A DNA stretch of 64,000 bases from Adiantum capillus-veneris (lineage: Eukaryota > Streptophyta > Polypodiopsida > Polypodiales > Pteridaceae): assembly GCA_014529385.2 (NCBI GenBank), contig CM043958.1, positions 86,184,025-86,248,024 on the forward strand, in the 5' to 3' direction. Made by a program: the position numbers and the translations under genes. Under the pieces are notes generated by a model, which was given only the letters and a program-made list of their open reading frames with translations, made no database searches and was not told where the DNA came from. Shown here piece by piece: positions 35,115-46,135 of the stretch; the first letter of the stretch is position 1, and each line of letters opens with the position of its first letter.

Positions 35115-35560
35115 CTCTTTTCAAGGGGGTATACATACTGGGACAACATCCAAATTTTTTTTTGAGAGAAACTTCAATCTATGCACAAATGATGCCAAAC
35201 CTTGAGCGTTGGAGGGAGGCTCCATGAGAACTAGAGCCTTGAACTTTTTCGGATCCACTTTAATTCCATTTTGCAACACCACATGGCCCAATAGTGATGC
35301 TCGACGTTGTGCTAGCTTGCACTTCTTGGAATTCAATTTACCTCCTTTTGAAAACATAGTCGCAACTTTGACAAATGCTTCGCCCTTGAGCTATAAAATC
35401 CTATATAGTCCATAAACACACCGATGAACCCTCCCAAGTAGGGACCAAATACCTTGTTCATCCAATCTTGAAAAGTGGCATAGGCATTGACAACCCAAGT
35501 GGAATCCTACAATAGGCAAAACATCCCCATGGAGAGATAAACATCATATTCAGCTAGTCT
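35115..35560 (-). pseudogene. Tat-like reverse transcriptase fragment
   Basis: Minus-strand frames give ATFQDWMNKVFGPYLGGFIGVF followed by MDYIGFYSS, where YxDD has become xMDY, so the second catalytic Asp is lost. The thumb segment SLLGHVVLQNGIKVDP follows at 35357-35121. RT upstream of this point is cut off by GA-rich unrelated DNA beyond 35560. Together with the integrase pieces it defines one minus-strand Tat-like element spanning about 29.3-35.6 kb. Confidence 0.8.
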
Positions 35561-35737
35561 TCAAATGCAATTTCTATCTAAGTTTCATTTATATGCCCGT
35601 ATATTACATATATTGTACACGTATCTCCGAATAAACAATATTTTGATCGAAATATATTTCAATCAAAATACTCTTTGCTTTATAAAAAAAGGCACCACAA
35701 TAGCTCAAATGAATTGTCGCAACAACGATTTGCTGAT

Positions 35738-35762
35738 AGAGATAGAGAGAGAGAGCAGTGTG

Positions 35763-35813
<51 letters not shown>

Positions 35814-35872
35814 CAGAGAGAGTAGAGCATAGTAGTTTGCTTTGATAGTGACAGTACTCTTGCGAGTCAGGT
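35738..35872 (+). promoter_or_regulatory. (GA)n leader with consensus 5' splice donor
   Basis: A (GA)n tract (about 35738-35826, with small breaks) is followed by GCGAGTCAG and then GTAATTTC, a good plant donor site at about 35870. GA-rich 5' leaders are common in plant transcripts. The position suggests exon 1 of the locus whose next acceptor is near 37430. Confidence 0.4.
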
Positions 35873-36319
35873 AATTTCTTCTTCTATTTTTTTATGTTTT
35901 TTTTTGTGAAATTTATTTGGGACAAATCATGTATAGGTGGTACCAAAAAGAGGTGTCTTGGACAATCCTTTTCTAGCATTTAATAAGTCCCATCTTCATG
36001 TGTTACATGTAAAATAAACTAGCATGTTGTATATCAATGGATAGATTTTTTCATGTAGAGTCTAAAACTATAAAGTCCGACAAGTTTTGATTTTTTTGGT
36101 GAAAATTTTACCGGTCCCCACCTTTTTAAAAGGGTACCACCAAAAAGTGCAAAAAGTGCTACCACCAATGCATGCTTTTACCCATTTGCTAGCGTTGTCG
36201 TTGTGGAGATTTGCTCCCACCTCAGTGTTAGTTTGAAGGTTGTTGTTGCTAGTAATATTTTTGTGGAGCTTTGCTCACACCTTAGTGTTAGTTTGCAGGT
36301 TTAGACACCCATCCTTGGT

Positions 36320-37250
36320 TGTCTTGATCCTCGTGACACACTGCAAGGGGGGTTAGACTTTGGACGCTTCGTCCTTGATTGTTGCTGACCTTCGTGTTGC
36401 ACTGCAAGGAGTAGCTTAGGTTGTACAACTAGATTTTTTGTCTCTGGTTGTTGCTGACCATCGAGTCGCACCACAGGGAGGGATTAGCTATCTTACATCT
36501 TTCTTCCTAGTTGTTGCTAACCATTGTGTCCCACTACGAGAAGATTGGATTTAATAGAATAGATTCTTCCTCTTTGTTTGTTGATGACCACCGTGTCACA
36601 TGACAAGAAGGGGTTTAGGATTTTTAAATCCTTTATTCTTGGATGTTCTTGACTATTGCATCGCACCACAAGAAAATTGGATTTAATAATTCTCATCTCT
36701 GTCTGTTGTTGCTAACTATCGTGTCACACTGCAGGGAGGGGTTTAAGGTTGTCAAATCCTTTGTTCTTGACTATTGTTGACCACAGTGTTGCACCGTAAG
36801 AAGATTGGATCTAATAGATTCTTCGTCTTTGATTGTTGCTAATCACCATGTTGCACTGTAGGGAGGGTATAGGGTTTTTAAATCCATCATTCTTTGTTGT
36901 TGCTGACCACCATGTCACACTCTATGAAGATTGGATTTAATAGATTCTTTGTCTCTGGTTGTTGTTGACCACCGTGTCGCACTCTCAAGAGGGGATAGAT
37001 ATTTTACATCCTTTAATCTTAAATGCTGCTGACCATCGTGTTGCACTACAAGTTGATTGGATTTATTAACTTTCTTGTCTCTAACTGTTACTGACCACCG
37101 TGTTGCACTGTAGAGAGGGGTTAGGTATTAATCCTTCATCCCTGCTGAAAGCTACTGACTTCCACGTTGCACTACCGGGAGATTGGTATTACACGCTTTT
37201 TCATCTCTGGCTATTGTTGACCACCGTGTCGCACTGCAGGAAGGAATTAT
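36320..37250 (+). repeat. Minisatellite, ~15 copies of ~63 bp in a 126-bp higher-order pattern
   Basis: The phrase TGACCACCGTGTCGCACTGC (with variants) recurs about every 62-66 bases from 36330 to 37210. From 36457 onward, copies followed by GGGAGGGG-type text alternate regularly with copies followed by AAGATTGGATTTAATAG. The true unit is therefore a ~126-bp dimer. No constant reading frame runs through it. It lies in the putative intron before the kinase-like exon. Confidence 0.92.
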
Positions 37251-37430
37251 ATATATTTAGGTCTTTTGTTTACAAGCTGTTATGATTGTCCATGAAATGT
37301 TTAGGTCTTTCGTTTTTGGGTGTTATTATTGTCGATGAAATCTTTTTGTTTAGAACTATTTACAATCATATATGTAAAATTTATATCTATTCTAAATTTA
37401 CCTTACTTATATTTGCTTCATGTATTTTCA

Positions 37431-38801
37431 GGCTTCAGTCATGGTAGAGACAAAGTTAATGCGTCAGCATCACAAAAACATTTGTGATGCTCTAGTTTTG
37501 TCTCTCTATGGAGCTTCAAACGATCATTTGGGTCGGGCATTTGATCCACTGCAGGAAAAGTTCGATGATTTTGTTATTGAACTTGTGGAACAGTGTTGGC
37601 TGAAACTGTGCAATGCATTCCCTGTTTCATTTGACCCTGCTCTACGTACTAATGGAGTAATGCATAACACAGTAAAACAACTATTACGCCAGGTCACTAG
37701 AAGCTTTGAGAGTATAGTTCATCCAAAAATCAAATCCAAACCTAGAATAAAAGAGAGAATGCAGCTTGTGGCACAACTACATTCAAAATTCAAGAGCAAG
37801 GGTAAGGTCGAAGGCTCCTAAAAAAAACGTCCTAGGACAGCAAAGGATCTGCCTCCTCCTTTAGGTGCTGAGCCCTTAGCTGTACACCTGGATGATACTA
37901 CATGCCTTCCTGTCCTACACTTACTTGGGAAAAATTATATCTTTCACTTGCAAGCACCTCAATTAGGTGAAGCACATTTTACAAATATGAAACGAGTTTC
38001 ATAGGCCCATCCTCTCTTCAAACATCCTATCTATGCGGCGAAGATCTACAAGGACCAGATAGGAAGCAAGACAAAATTACAAATTGTGCTAGAGGAAGTA
38101 ATTGCTACTACTCTTCAGCCCCGTGCTCTTGTTCGCTATAGCAAAAGACCTATTTTGATCTTCAAGCTTTGGAATGGAGGTCACCTTGAGTAGTGCATTC
38201 AGGCATGTCATCATGATGGAAGCAAGCATGCACAATCAGAGAGTTTCAACACACATCTAGAACTCTACAATAGTTCATAGACAACATTTTTCCGATATGC
38301 AACGCTCTTTTGCAGATGATGAAATTTGTGCATAGTCATGACTTCATTCACAACAATCTACACACTAGAAATATTCTACTACATTTTGGCAAGTGAGGAG
38401 TGTATGCTAGAATCGCGGACTGGGGACAAAGTACACCATCAAACACATTGAAAAAAAATTCCAAGATGCCAAATCTCACCCCTCAAACTAGAGCTCAATT
38501 CGAATAAGATTATCCATGGACTGCCCCTAAAAATATCAGCAACAATCCTCCTCCTTTCACCAAAGCATCTGATATATATAGTCTCTCATATATTCTTAGA
38601 CTCTTGGTTGTCTGTATTCCATCTTCTAAGGTTCTCAAGCGCGAATTTTCATGACATGTAAACAAACATCTTGCCAATGAAAAATTGTCCAAACCCTTGG
38701 ATAGGCCTAAAATATGGGATTTAAGCCTTTGTTTGAATGGATCCCATAATGTTGGCTATCATGTTGTAACCGAATTTGGCTTGAGTCTTGTTGATGATTA
38801 G
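37431..38801 (+). pseudogene. Kinase-like protein exon, decayed
   Basis: A TTTTCAG acceptor precedes a frame that is open to 37821 and continues past single stops. An N-terminal ~130-residue helical, basic region (IKSKPRIKERMQLVAQLHSK) leads to a protein-kinase-like fold. The Lys strand is YAAKIYKDQIGSK, then a Glu helix (LEEVIATTL) and hinge ILIFKLWNGGHLE. After a frameshift near 38301 come the catalytic loop IHNNLHTRNILLHF (HRD reads HNN) and ARIADWGQS (DFG reads DWG). The frame then gives YPWTAPKNI and the helix KASDIYSLSYIL, ending at 38801. Order and spacing match a kinase domain, but key residues are changed and there are about six in-frame stops. Probably a pseudokinase relic; origin (host or mobile element) is unknown. 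Confidence 0.65.
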
Positions 38802-38992
38802 ACCAGTAACAATATTTGTTGTCATTAATGGTGTGCAATGTGTGTTTATATTTCAAACTAGATCTTTAATCGTATAGTTACATCTTTAAAGTTCTTTAGG
38901 TTAAGGTTTTAAATTATTTTAAGTTGGATCGCTGAAATCCTCTAAACCATCTCTCTTTTCTAAGTGCTAAGACTTGTTGTTTTGCATTTCAG

Positions 38993-39345
38993 GTATGGAA
39001 GATATTGTTGGCAACCAGAATGCACAGCATCCTAATGATCCTTTGCTTAATCATGCATTGGCACAACAAATTTACAAAGAGGAAGAGATTCGGGTGGCTC
39101 AAGGAGATCTTGGCACTTTGGTTGCATCCCAAGAAGATGAATCAAAACTTCAAGGGGAGCCACTGAATTATAGGCAATACAGACAGCTATGCCCAAATCA
39201 CTTTGTACGCAATACATTATTTCGAGTTAGTGGAAATGCTAAGGCTTTCGCTCCCTTGAAAGTTTCAGATTTGCAACACACATGTCCTCGCAAGAAATAT
39301 CCTTTTAAGATTTATCCAAGTGTACAGATTGCGGCCACCAAATAA
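38993..39345 (+). pseudogene. Unidentified exon following the kinase-like exon
   Basis: A TTTGCATTTCAG acceptor at about 38992 is followed by an open frame of about 118 codons. Its sequence is hydrophilic (QQIYKEEEIRVAQGDLGTL, NYRQYRQLCPNHFVRNTLF). No family is recognised. It is probably another exon of the same + strand locus. Confidence 0.35.
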
Positions 39346-39394
39346 TAATCAAGTGGCAATTTACTTTGTGCAATAATGCTATTGTTATTATGTA

Positions 39395-39688
39395 TTGCGG
39401 CTCAAAGTAGATTGGAATGATCATCCCAATACAAGAGGCGTCGATAAAGGACGCCCAAATGATAAGATTCATGCACAGGATGCCAATCAAGAAGATCCTC
39501 CTCACAAAAGAGGTTACACATATTTGCCCAAAGAAATCACAATCATTGAGCAGGTCACAACCCAAGGCGTGGATTCGGAAAATCAAGGAGAGACCCCAAC
39601 CATGTTGCACACTTATATAGCAAAGCTAGAAATAAAGTTGGCATGGTACGAGGCAAGATATGGGCCTGTTATATCAAAGAAGAGATAG
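39395..39688 (+). pseudogene. Unidentified hydrophilic frame
   Basis: A 97-codon frame rich in Asp, Asn and Lys (GVDKGRPNDKIHAQDANQED) ends in a short helical segment (YIAKLEIKLAWYEARYG). It starts at a non-ATG position. It may continue the preceding exon in another frame. No function can be given. Confidence 0.25.
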
Positions 39689-39949
39689 GCAATGCGGGTC
39701 CAAGTGATTCATTTGGCATTTCAGGGTTTTGTTTATCTGACCTTTTAAATTAAATCTCTCAAACAATACTAAGCTCTTTTTATATCTTAAATCTCAAGAT
39801 TTGTAACTAAAACCTCTTTTTGATATGTAAATCTCTATTTGTTGGAGCAAATGAACATGTCGGATGTTGTTGCAATTGTGTAAGTTTTGTTCTCTATCCC
39901 TCCCTCTTTGTGACAATGATAGAAAGTAGATGGAGAGAAAGAGAGACAA

Positions 39950-39950
<1 letters not shown>

Positions 39951-39987
<37 letters not shown>
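39951..39987. repeat. (GA)n microsatellite
   Basis: A GA tract of about 36 bases. It separates the exon-like frames of the kinase-like locus from the hAT transposase region. Confidence 0.95.
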
Positions 39988-39988
<1 letters not shown>

Positions 39989-40203
39989 TTGTGAAGCTAA
40001 ACTCCACACAACTTTTGCATTACAAAATTAATTGAGAATATAGTACAAACTTTATAGCTCATCCGTCCCCTCAATCACAGGCACCATGACATCAATTTCT
40101 TCAACATTTGAACATTCCGGATCAATATCGTTTGGGTTTCATCCATTTCACCATCGGAGTTGAGCTCATTTGCAATTGCTTCGTGTGTTTGAAAGCTCCA
40201 AAT

Positions 40204-41840
40204 TTAGCTTTCTTCTATGGCACGTGTGGCTAACTTTGTTGGCTTATGCATAAGTTGCATGTTACAAAATACATACACCAAGTCTGAAACTTGTTTAAGA
40301 CTTAATCGGTTTTGTTTTTTAGTATGCACGAAAGTAAATGAAGACCAATTTCTTTCACAGCTACCACTTGAGGTGGCAACAAATAATACTCTCACAGCCA
40401 CATGTTGAAGTTTCACTTTTTCTCCACCGTACTCTTTCCACCAAACTAGTGTTCTCATCTTCTTGATAGCATCTATATGCCAAGGATCCCCAAACATTCC
40501 TTCTCTGCTAGTATATGTCGTCTTCTATTGTATGCCACATGTCCATCCACATTACCTAATAGTTGGGCACACACTTTCTTGAAATCACTCATCACTTCAT
40601 TGTTTGAAGATTGCTCGTGTATCTAGAACTTGGGATTTAAGACAAAACTTGCTCCATGTAAAGGAGTATGCAGCTACTCCCATCGTCTTTTGACAAACGA
40701 CATCATCATGGATTTATCTTTTCCTGCATAAGATGTACAGTCTTTTAACTTGTGAGAGAATTCATGCATGTACCAGTAAACCCATCCAAAGATAGAGGCT
40801 TCTTTGTCCACTAATCGTATCAAATGAGTGAAGGGTTCTCTAACAGTAACAATTTTGTCTACATTTCTCCAAAAAACAGGAGAGTTTACAAGATGATAGA
40901 CTTGGGAAGGAACATGTTCATACTTGGGATATCTATCAAGCCAAATGGCCCATCTTATATCTGCCAGTGTTTCAACAACGGCTACTTTAACCTGCTGCAG
41001 TGTAGAGAGAAGGTAATACGCTATCACAAAACGGGTCACCCAAAAAGTTTGTAAATTTTTTGTTGGGTACTTTGTTATAAATAAATCATAACAAAATGAA
41101 TGCTCTCTTATAAACTTCACCAAGTGCTTTGCATCTAGAAGAGTTTGCTTAATAGAAGGAACTTTTTCAAAGTCCTTTAAGAGTAGATTCAAACTGTGAG
41201 CAGCACATGGAACCCATGTAATCTTTGGATACTTTACTTCAATTGCTTTTCCAGCTGCTTTGTAGTTAGATGCATTATGTGTGACAATGGATGTCACATT
41301 TTTAGGTCCCCCTGCTCTTTTGATTGCACACTCATATACACAAGCAAGATATCCACTAGTTTTCTCTTTCAGGGATGTATCGATCGCTTCAAGAAAGATG
41401 AAACCTCTTGGACAAATCAGCATGACTTTAATCAAACAATTTGTCCAACCATCTAGAGAGATTATGCATCCTTATTGTGGTACATAATCAAGAGTTGTGC
41501 ACTTTAATATATTATCTGATGTAGTTTTAACTTTATTTAATTATTTTGTACACGTCTTATTATAATCGGTACCACAAAACCCTTCTTCACTGTGCTCATT
41601 AAAGCATCTTTGAAGATATAGTTTTGAATGACATTAAATGGAATTCCACATGCAAAAAATTCTTGCATCCACTTAAGATGGACTTCAAGAATCCACTGTT
41701 TATTAAATGCCTGATGCAAAGTAGGACCACTTGGTGCAGGTTCTCCTCCAGTCCATGCTTGACTTCAGCTTATGTTAGCAGAGCTTGCGGTAGGATTAGA
41801 GCTACAAGCCCCATCAAAGGATGAATGACACCCTCCTTGA
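40204..41840 (-). pseudogene. hAT-family transposase
   Basis: Three minus-strand frames give the typical plant hAT/DUF659 order. 41719-41537 reads WMQEFFACGIPFNVIQNYIF. About 41500-40674 holds SLDGWTN, then HNASNYKAAGKAIEVKYP and the catalytic-core neighbour WVPCAAHSLNLLLKD. 40497-40204 holds the C-terminal dimerisation domain SSGSCERNWSSFTFVHTKKQ and LVYVFCNMQL. It moves hAT elements by cut and paste. Stops near 41790 and 41478 and a gap between 40674 and 40497 break it. The upstream BED zinc finger is not visible, and terminal inverted repeats were not found. Confidence 0.88.
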
Positions 41841-42099
41841 CCTTGAGTAGGGGTCGAGGGAGGGTTTTAATCATTCTCGAGTGTCAAGTCCATGTCCTAG
41901 CCATAGATATCATTTTGGGACCTCCCTTTTTTTTGCCCTCGAGATGTACTCTCTTTTCCTTGAGCACCCACTCGAGAAATTTTTCTTCAATACCTCTTGG
42001 GGGGTTTTGAAAAGCTGTCACGTTCCAAAAAATTTGAACACATGTTTTTTTATCCTATGAGCATTTTCGCTAAAATTATGGCCACGGGTCTTACACCTC

Positions 42100-42161
42100 A
42101 ATTCTTGGCAATTATATCTGACCAATTCTTTCCACTGACCAATTCTTGGCAATTATATCTG
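42100..42161. repeat. 21-bp direct repeat at the edge of the foldback
   Basis: AATTCTTGGCAATTATATCTG occurs at 42100-42120 and 42141-42161. The second copy overlaps the outer end of the large inverted repeat that starts near 42155. Confidence 0.9.
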
Positions 42162-43230
42162 CCAGCAAGATCTCTTCACCAGTTTTTCACTCTTGCAACG
42201 ACGAGAGGGGATCCAGTGATGGAATGGGGTGGATGGTAGTTGTTTTGGTCTCCATCACGCTCACCCCCACCGTGGCCATCAATTGGTGGCGTCGACCAGT
42301 CGAATAGATGGCCATCAGGAAATACAGCCCTTGGAGCTCCACAAAGGATTCACTGAGGAAGAAAAGTGGTGACAGTACGCAGCAATGGAGCCTCCAAGAG
42401 GCACCATCTCATGTCTACGGTGAGTCCCAAATGAAGAAGGCATGCATGGTGGTTGAAGCTTTCGGCTGTGGAATGGCAAGGACAACTTCCCATTCACAAA
42501 GGTGGTGAGATTGACATGGGAATGTCCTATATATCGGGCTCGAAAGGGGGAGGTGCCAGTCGACAGACGTAAGGATGATTCGGCAGATAGAATCGTTAAA
42601 CACAGGAGGCACAGGGTAACAACATTGCAAATCAACCGCTTTGAATCTTGGAACAGAGGTCGCAGTTGAGACTGCTGCCGCCCTTGCATTGCTTCCACTT
42701 CTATGATCTTCAAAGGCGTGGATGCTGCCTATTCTCAACATTTTCTCAAAATATCTTTCATGGATTTTTGATTTGCTAGCAAAAACCAATCCAGGCCAAT
42801 GCCCCTTCTACCCTTTGGCAACCCCTCTAGCCCACGTTCATCGAGACTGGCACCTCCACCTTTCGGGCCCGATATGTAAGCCATTCTCGTGCCAATCTCA
42901 CCGCCTTTGTGAATGGAAAGTTGTCCTCAGCATTCCACACACGAAAGCTCCCACCATGGATGCCCTCTTCATTTGCGACTCACCGCAGACATGAGACGAT
43001 GCCTCTCAATGGCTCCATTGTTGCGTGCTGCCACCACTTCTCTTCCTCAGCGACTCCTTTGTAGAGCTCCAAGGCTTGTTGTATCGCGTGATGGCCATCT
43101 ATACAGCCGATCGGCACCACCAACCAATGGCCACGGTGGGGGTGAGCGTATTGGAGACTCCATTCCATCACCACATCCACTATGGTCGCCAAGAATGGGA
43201 AATTGGTGAAGAGGTCTTGCTGGCAGATAT
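42155..43230. repeat. Large inverted repeat, ~400-bp arms around a ~286-bp spacer
   Basis: The left arm (about 42155-42560) matches the reverse complement of the right arm (about 42847-43230) along its whole length with scattered mismatches and small indels. Landmarks include ATATCTGCCAGCAAGA at the outer ends, CACCCCCACCGTGGCCAT in the middle and GGAGGTGCCAGT at the inner ends. Minus-strand frames across the arms (for example 43258-42980, with FTNFPFLATIVDVVMEW and GHWLVVPIGCIDGHHA) look partly coding but are not recognised. A transcript would fold into a long hairpin. Confidence 0.9.
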
Positions 43231-43260
43231 CTCGAAGCATGCAGTAGAGGGTCATCAATC

Positions 43261-43384
<124 letters not shown>

Positions 43385-43738
43385 GACGAATGTGGGCACA
43401 AAGGCTTACTCGCAAGATAATGACATATAGCCTTACTTGCAAAATAAGGAAGAGTCATGCACTCTCATGTGATCATAGTCCAAAGCACTATGCTATGCTT
43501 GCCTCTGTTGATGATGGTTAAACCACCAAAGCTGGGTTGAAAATTTTTGCCTCAAACTTGTAGCCTCCACGTGGCTCAATTGCTTTTCACTTCCGCTTCT
43601 CACGTCCTTCAGGCACTGCCTCCGACTTGCATCACCATACTTGATGGATGTCCACTTAGCTACAATCAAGTGGGGCCCCGTCAACATGCTACTCATCGTG
43701 AGGTGTTGGATGCATGAGAATAACACAAAGAAAAAATC

Positions 43739-43756
43739 ACACACACACACACACAC

Positions 43757-43847
<91 letters not shown>
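43739..43847. repeat. (AC)n(AT)n(AG)n compound microsatellite
   Basis: Three different dinucleotide tracts follow one another with almost no spacer: AC at about 43739-43758, AT at about 43760-43813, AG at about 43814-43846. The region from 43848 to 44500 holds no recognisable gene. Confidence 0.97.
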
Positions 43848-43848
<1 letters not shown>

Positions 43849-44505
43849 TGTGTTTCATGTAGCCTCATCGAGAAAGTAGAGGAGCAACTTTGTAGAAGCA
43901 CACAAAAATATCTCGCACACATTTTTAAGATTACATCTCATGCTCTACATAACTCCTCACCTATATATAGAATAAAAAAATTATATATTGCTGGTCAACA
44001 ACTATGTCACGTATGCCTCACAAATTTCCACATGGATGACGGCGATGGAACCCAATACTAAATGCACAAAATTCAAGAAAATACTATAAGACAAGTGAAA
44101 GGGTCATGATGGCTTTCAAAAACAATAAGAAAGTGATAAAATTGTTAGGTTGAATTAAAGTGGTGTCTGTGTTTGGGAAAGGATTGCCTCAGCCTAGTCT
44201 TGAGGCGATTGAAAATCGAGACTAGTTAGCTGCAAACCATGATAAACGGAAGAAAAACCGATGAAATATGTGAGAAAGTCATCGAAGTTTTGCAAATCTC
44301 AAAATTTTTGCTGGTATTCCGGTTTTCTTCTTTGTGAGGAGAAAACTCGACTAGCAGCCGCTTAATAAAAGAGACTTTTTCGAACATTAACATTGATTGG
44401 AATCAAGCTATAAAATGCAAGGAATGTAAAGCCATGTGAAGTTGTGAAATGAAAAGTGAAATAAAAGAACTAATTAATATATGTGCGTGTATAGAATTAA
44501 TTAGA

Positions 44506-44645
44506 ATTATGCAAGGTGAAGATTCACTTTAGCATTTTAAAACAATAGAATGCAAAAAAAAAACATATATGTGTGTGTGTAAAATTTACTAAAATTATGC
44601 AAGGTGAAGCTTCACTTTAACATTCTAAAACAATAGAATGCAAGA
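44506..44645. repeat. Two copies of a ~90-bp unit
   Basis: The text ATTATGCAAGGTGAAG...TTCACTTTA...AACAATAGAATGCAA occurs at about 44506-44556 and again at about 44594-44645, with GT-rich sequence between. No coding content is seen in the region. Confidence 0.75.
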
Positions 44646-44912
44646 AAAGTAAAGACATGTCAGTATGTGAAATGAAAGGTAAGTATCCATTATGCGCTCA
44701 AAACAATGAAAGTCTCCCTATAAACCCAACATAACACTAAGGGTTTCTTTTAGAAAGCCAAAAAGAAGAGTTAACTACCAAGCGTCGCTGATGTTCAAGA
44801 TGCATTTTGACCATGCAAAGATTTTGGCTCCACGAGGATCAAGACTGCGTACTCAATACAAGTAAGTCTCTCGCTTCTCATCTTGTTTTGCATTAGCACA
44901 TTCACAATGTAG

Positions 44913-44939
44913 AGTGTGTGTGTGTGTGTGTGTGTGAGA

Positions 44940-44981
<42 letters not shown>
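44913..44981. repeat. (GT)n(GA)n microsatellite
   Basis: A GT tract at about 44913-44936 is followed by a GA tract at about 44943-44981. Flanking sequence from 44982 to 45480 is CT-rich, with a further short (CA)n at about 45424-45448, and shows no gene. Confidence 0.95.
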
Positions 44982-44984
<3 letters not shown>

Positions 44985-45529
44985 AATAGGAAAGCCTGTT
45001 GCATGTGCATCTGATGGGTTGTATGCACACTCAGTTGCTTATGTAATGGTCGTGGCGGTTGATATTGCCATCGCAGCTGTTTTAATTTAAAAAAAAATGT
45101 TTGGTTTTACCTACTCTCTCTACGTGGCACTTTCTGAAAGCAGACAAGAGCTCTCTCTCTCTCAAGGTAAAGGTCTCTAGAGGTCTTTGCCTTGTAAATC
45201 TTGACTCTCTCTCTCTAGACAGTAGCATTAATCAAATCTTAAAATAGCTTTAAAAAGCTTAAAAAACGTGTACAACATTCAATAGACAGCACGCCTATAT
45301 CACTCCTTGCAACTAGGCAGTGCCAACAAATTCAGTCACGTCTCTGTCTATGACGGCTATGGTGATGATCGCAGCCCATGTGTAGTGTGTTGTATCCCTT
45401 CACTCTTTTTTCTACAGAATACGCACCACACACACACACACACACACAAGTGAAGGCCATGGCGACACTCAGCCACCATGACCTCACACTCTAACTAAAA
45501 AAATGCAGAGAAAATGAATATGGGCATTG

Positions 45530-46135
45530 AGGAGCCTCCGCCAATATCACCCCCATTGCCGCCGTCAGCGTCACCATAGCCAAAGGCCCACCCAATATCG
45601 CGGCACCTCCGCCAATATTGCCATTGTCATTGCCGTCAACGTGAGTGCCACAGCAAAGCCCGCCCAATACCGTGACGCCTCCGCCAATAGGGTAAGGGAG
45701 CCAATTTAGAGACGAAATTTTTTGGTCCACCCCCAATTTAGAGGCAAGAAATTTGGCATATTCCAAGAATATTGCTTATGTGTCATGTTGTGATTTGCTG
45801 AGAAGTGTACCATTACTGGGTCTTGAGTGTCTCTAATGCTTCAAAATGCCTCAAAAGTTGAATTGTTTCAAATGGAGCGTTCAAATAAAATCTAAAAAAT
45901 ATTGATTTTGGTATCATTAGATTCACCTTTTCATGAGGAATCTCGTGCAATGCATAAATATTGAAAATGATGAGATTTACAAAATCCCCCCCAAAAACAT
46001 CACGTTTCCACAAAACGCCTCTAAACTGGCTCCCTTACCCTATCACCATTGCCATTACCGTCAGAATTAGCATAACAGCCAAGACCGCCCAATATCGCGG
46101 TGCCTCCGCAAATATCACCATTGCCATCGTCGTCA
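45530..46135. repeat. GC-rich ~75-bp minisatellite with flanking inverted repeat
   Basis: Two adjacent copies (about 45536-45690) and one distant copy (about 46045-46130) share CCCAATATCGCGG, CTCCGCCAATAT and CATTGCCATT-type text. On the minus strand they encode a Gly/Asp/Asn-rich repeat (DGNGNIGGG, AILGG). The junction words ATAGGGTAAGGGAGCCAATTT (45695) and its near reverse complement (46022) form an inverted pair about 330 bp apart. No function can be assigned. Confidence 0.7.

Noticed and set aside
37029-37046. GCACTACAAG as a CACTA terminal repeat
   Set aside because: It is a variant of the minisatellite monomer and has no subterminal repeats or transposase beside it.
36320-37250. Regular repeats as a CRISPR-like array
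   Set aside because: The spacers are themselves repetitive and related, monomers are contiguous, and the context is a plant genome without cas-like genes.
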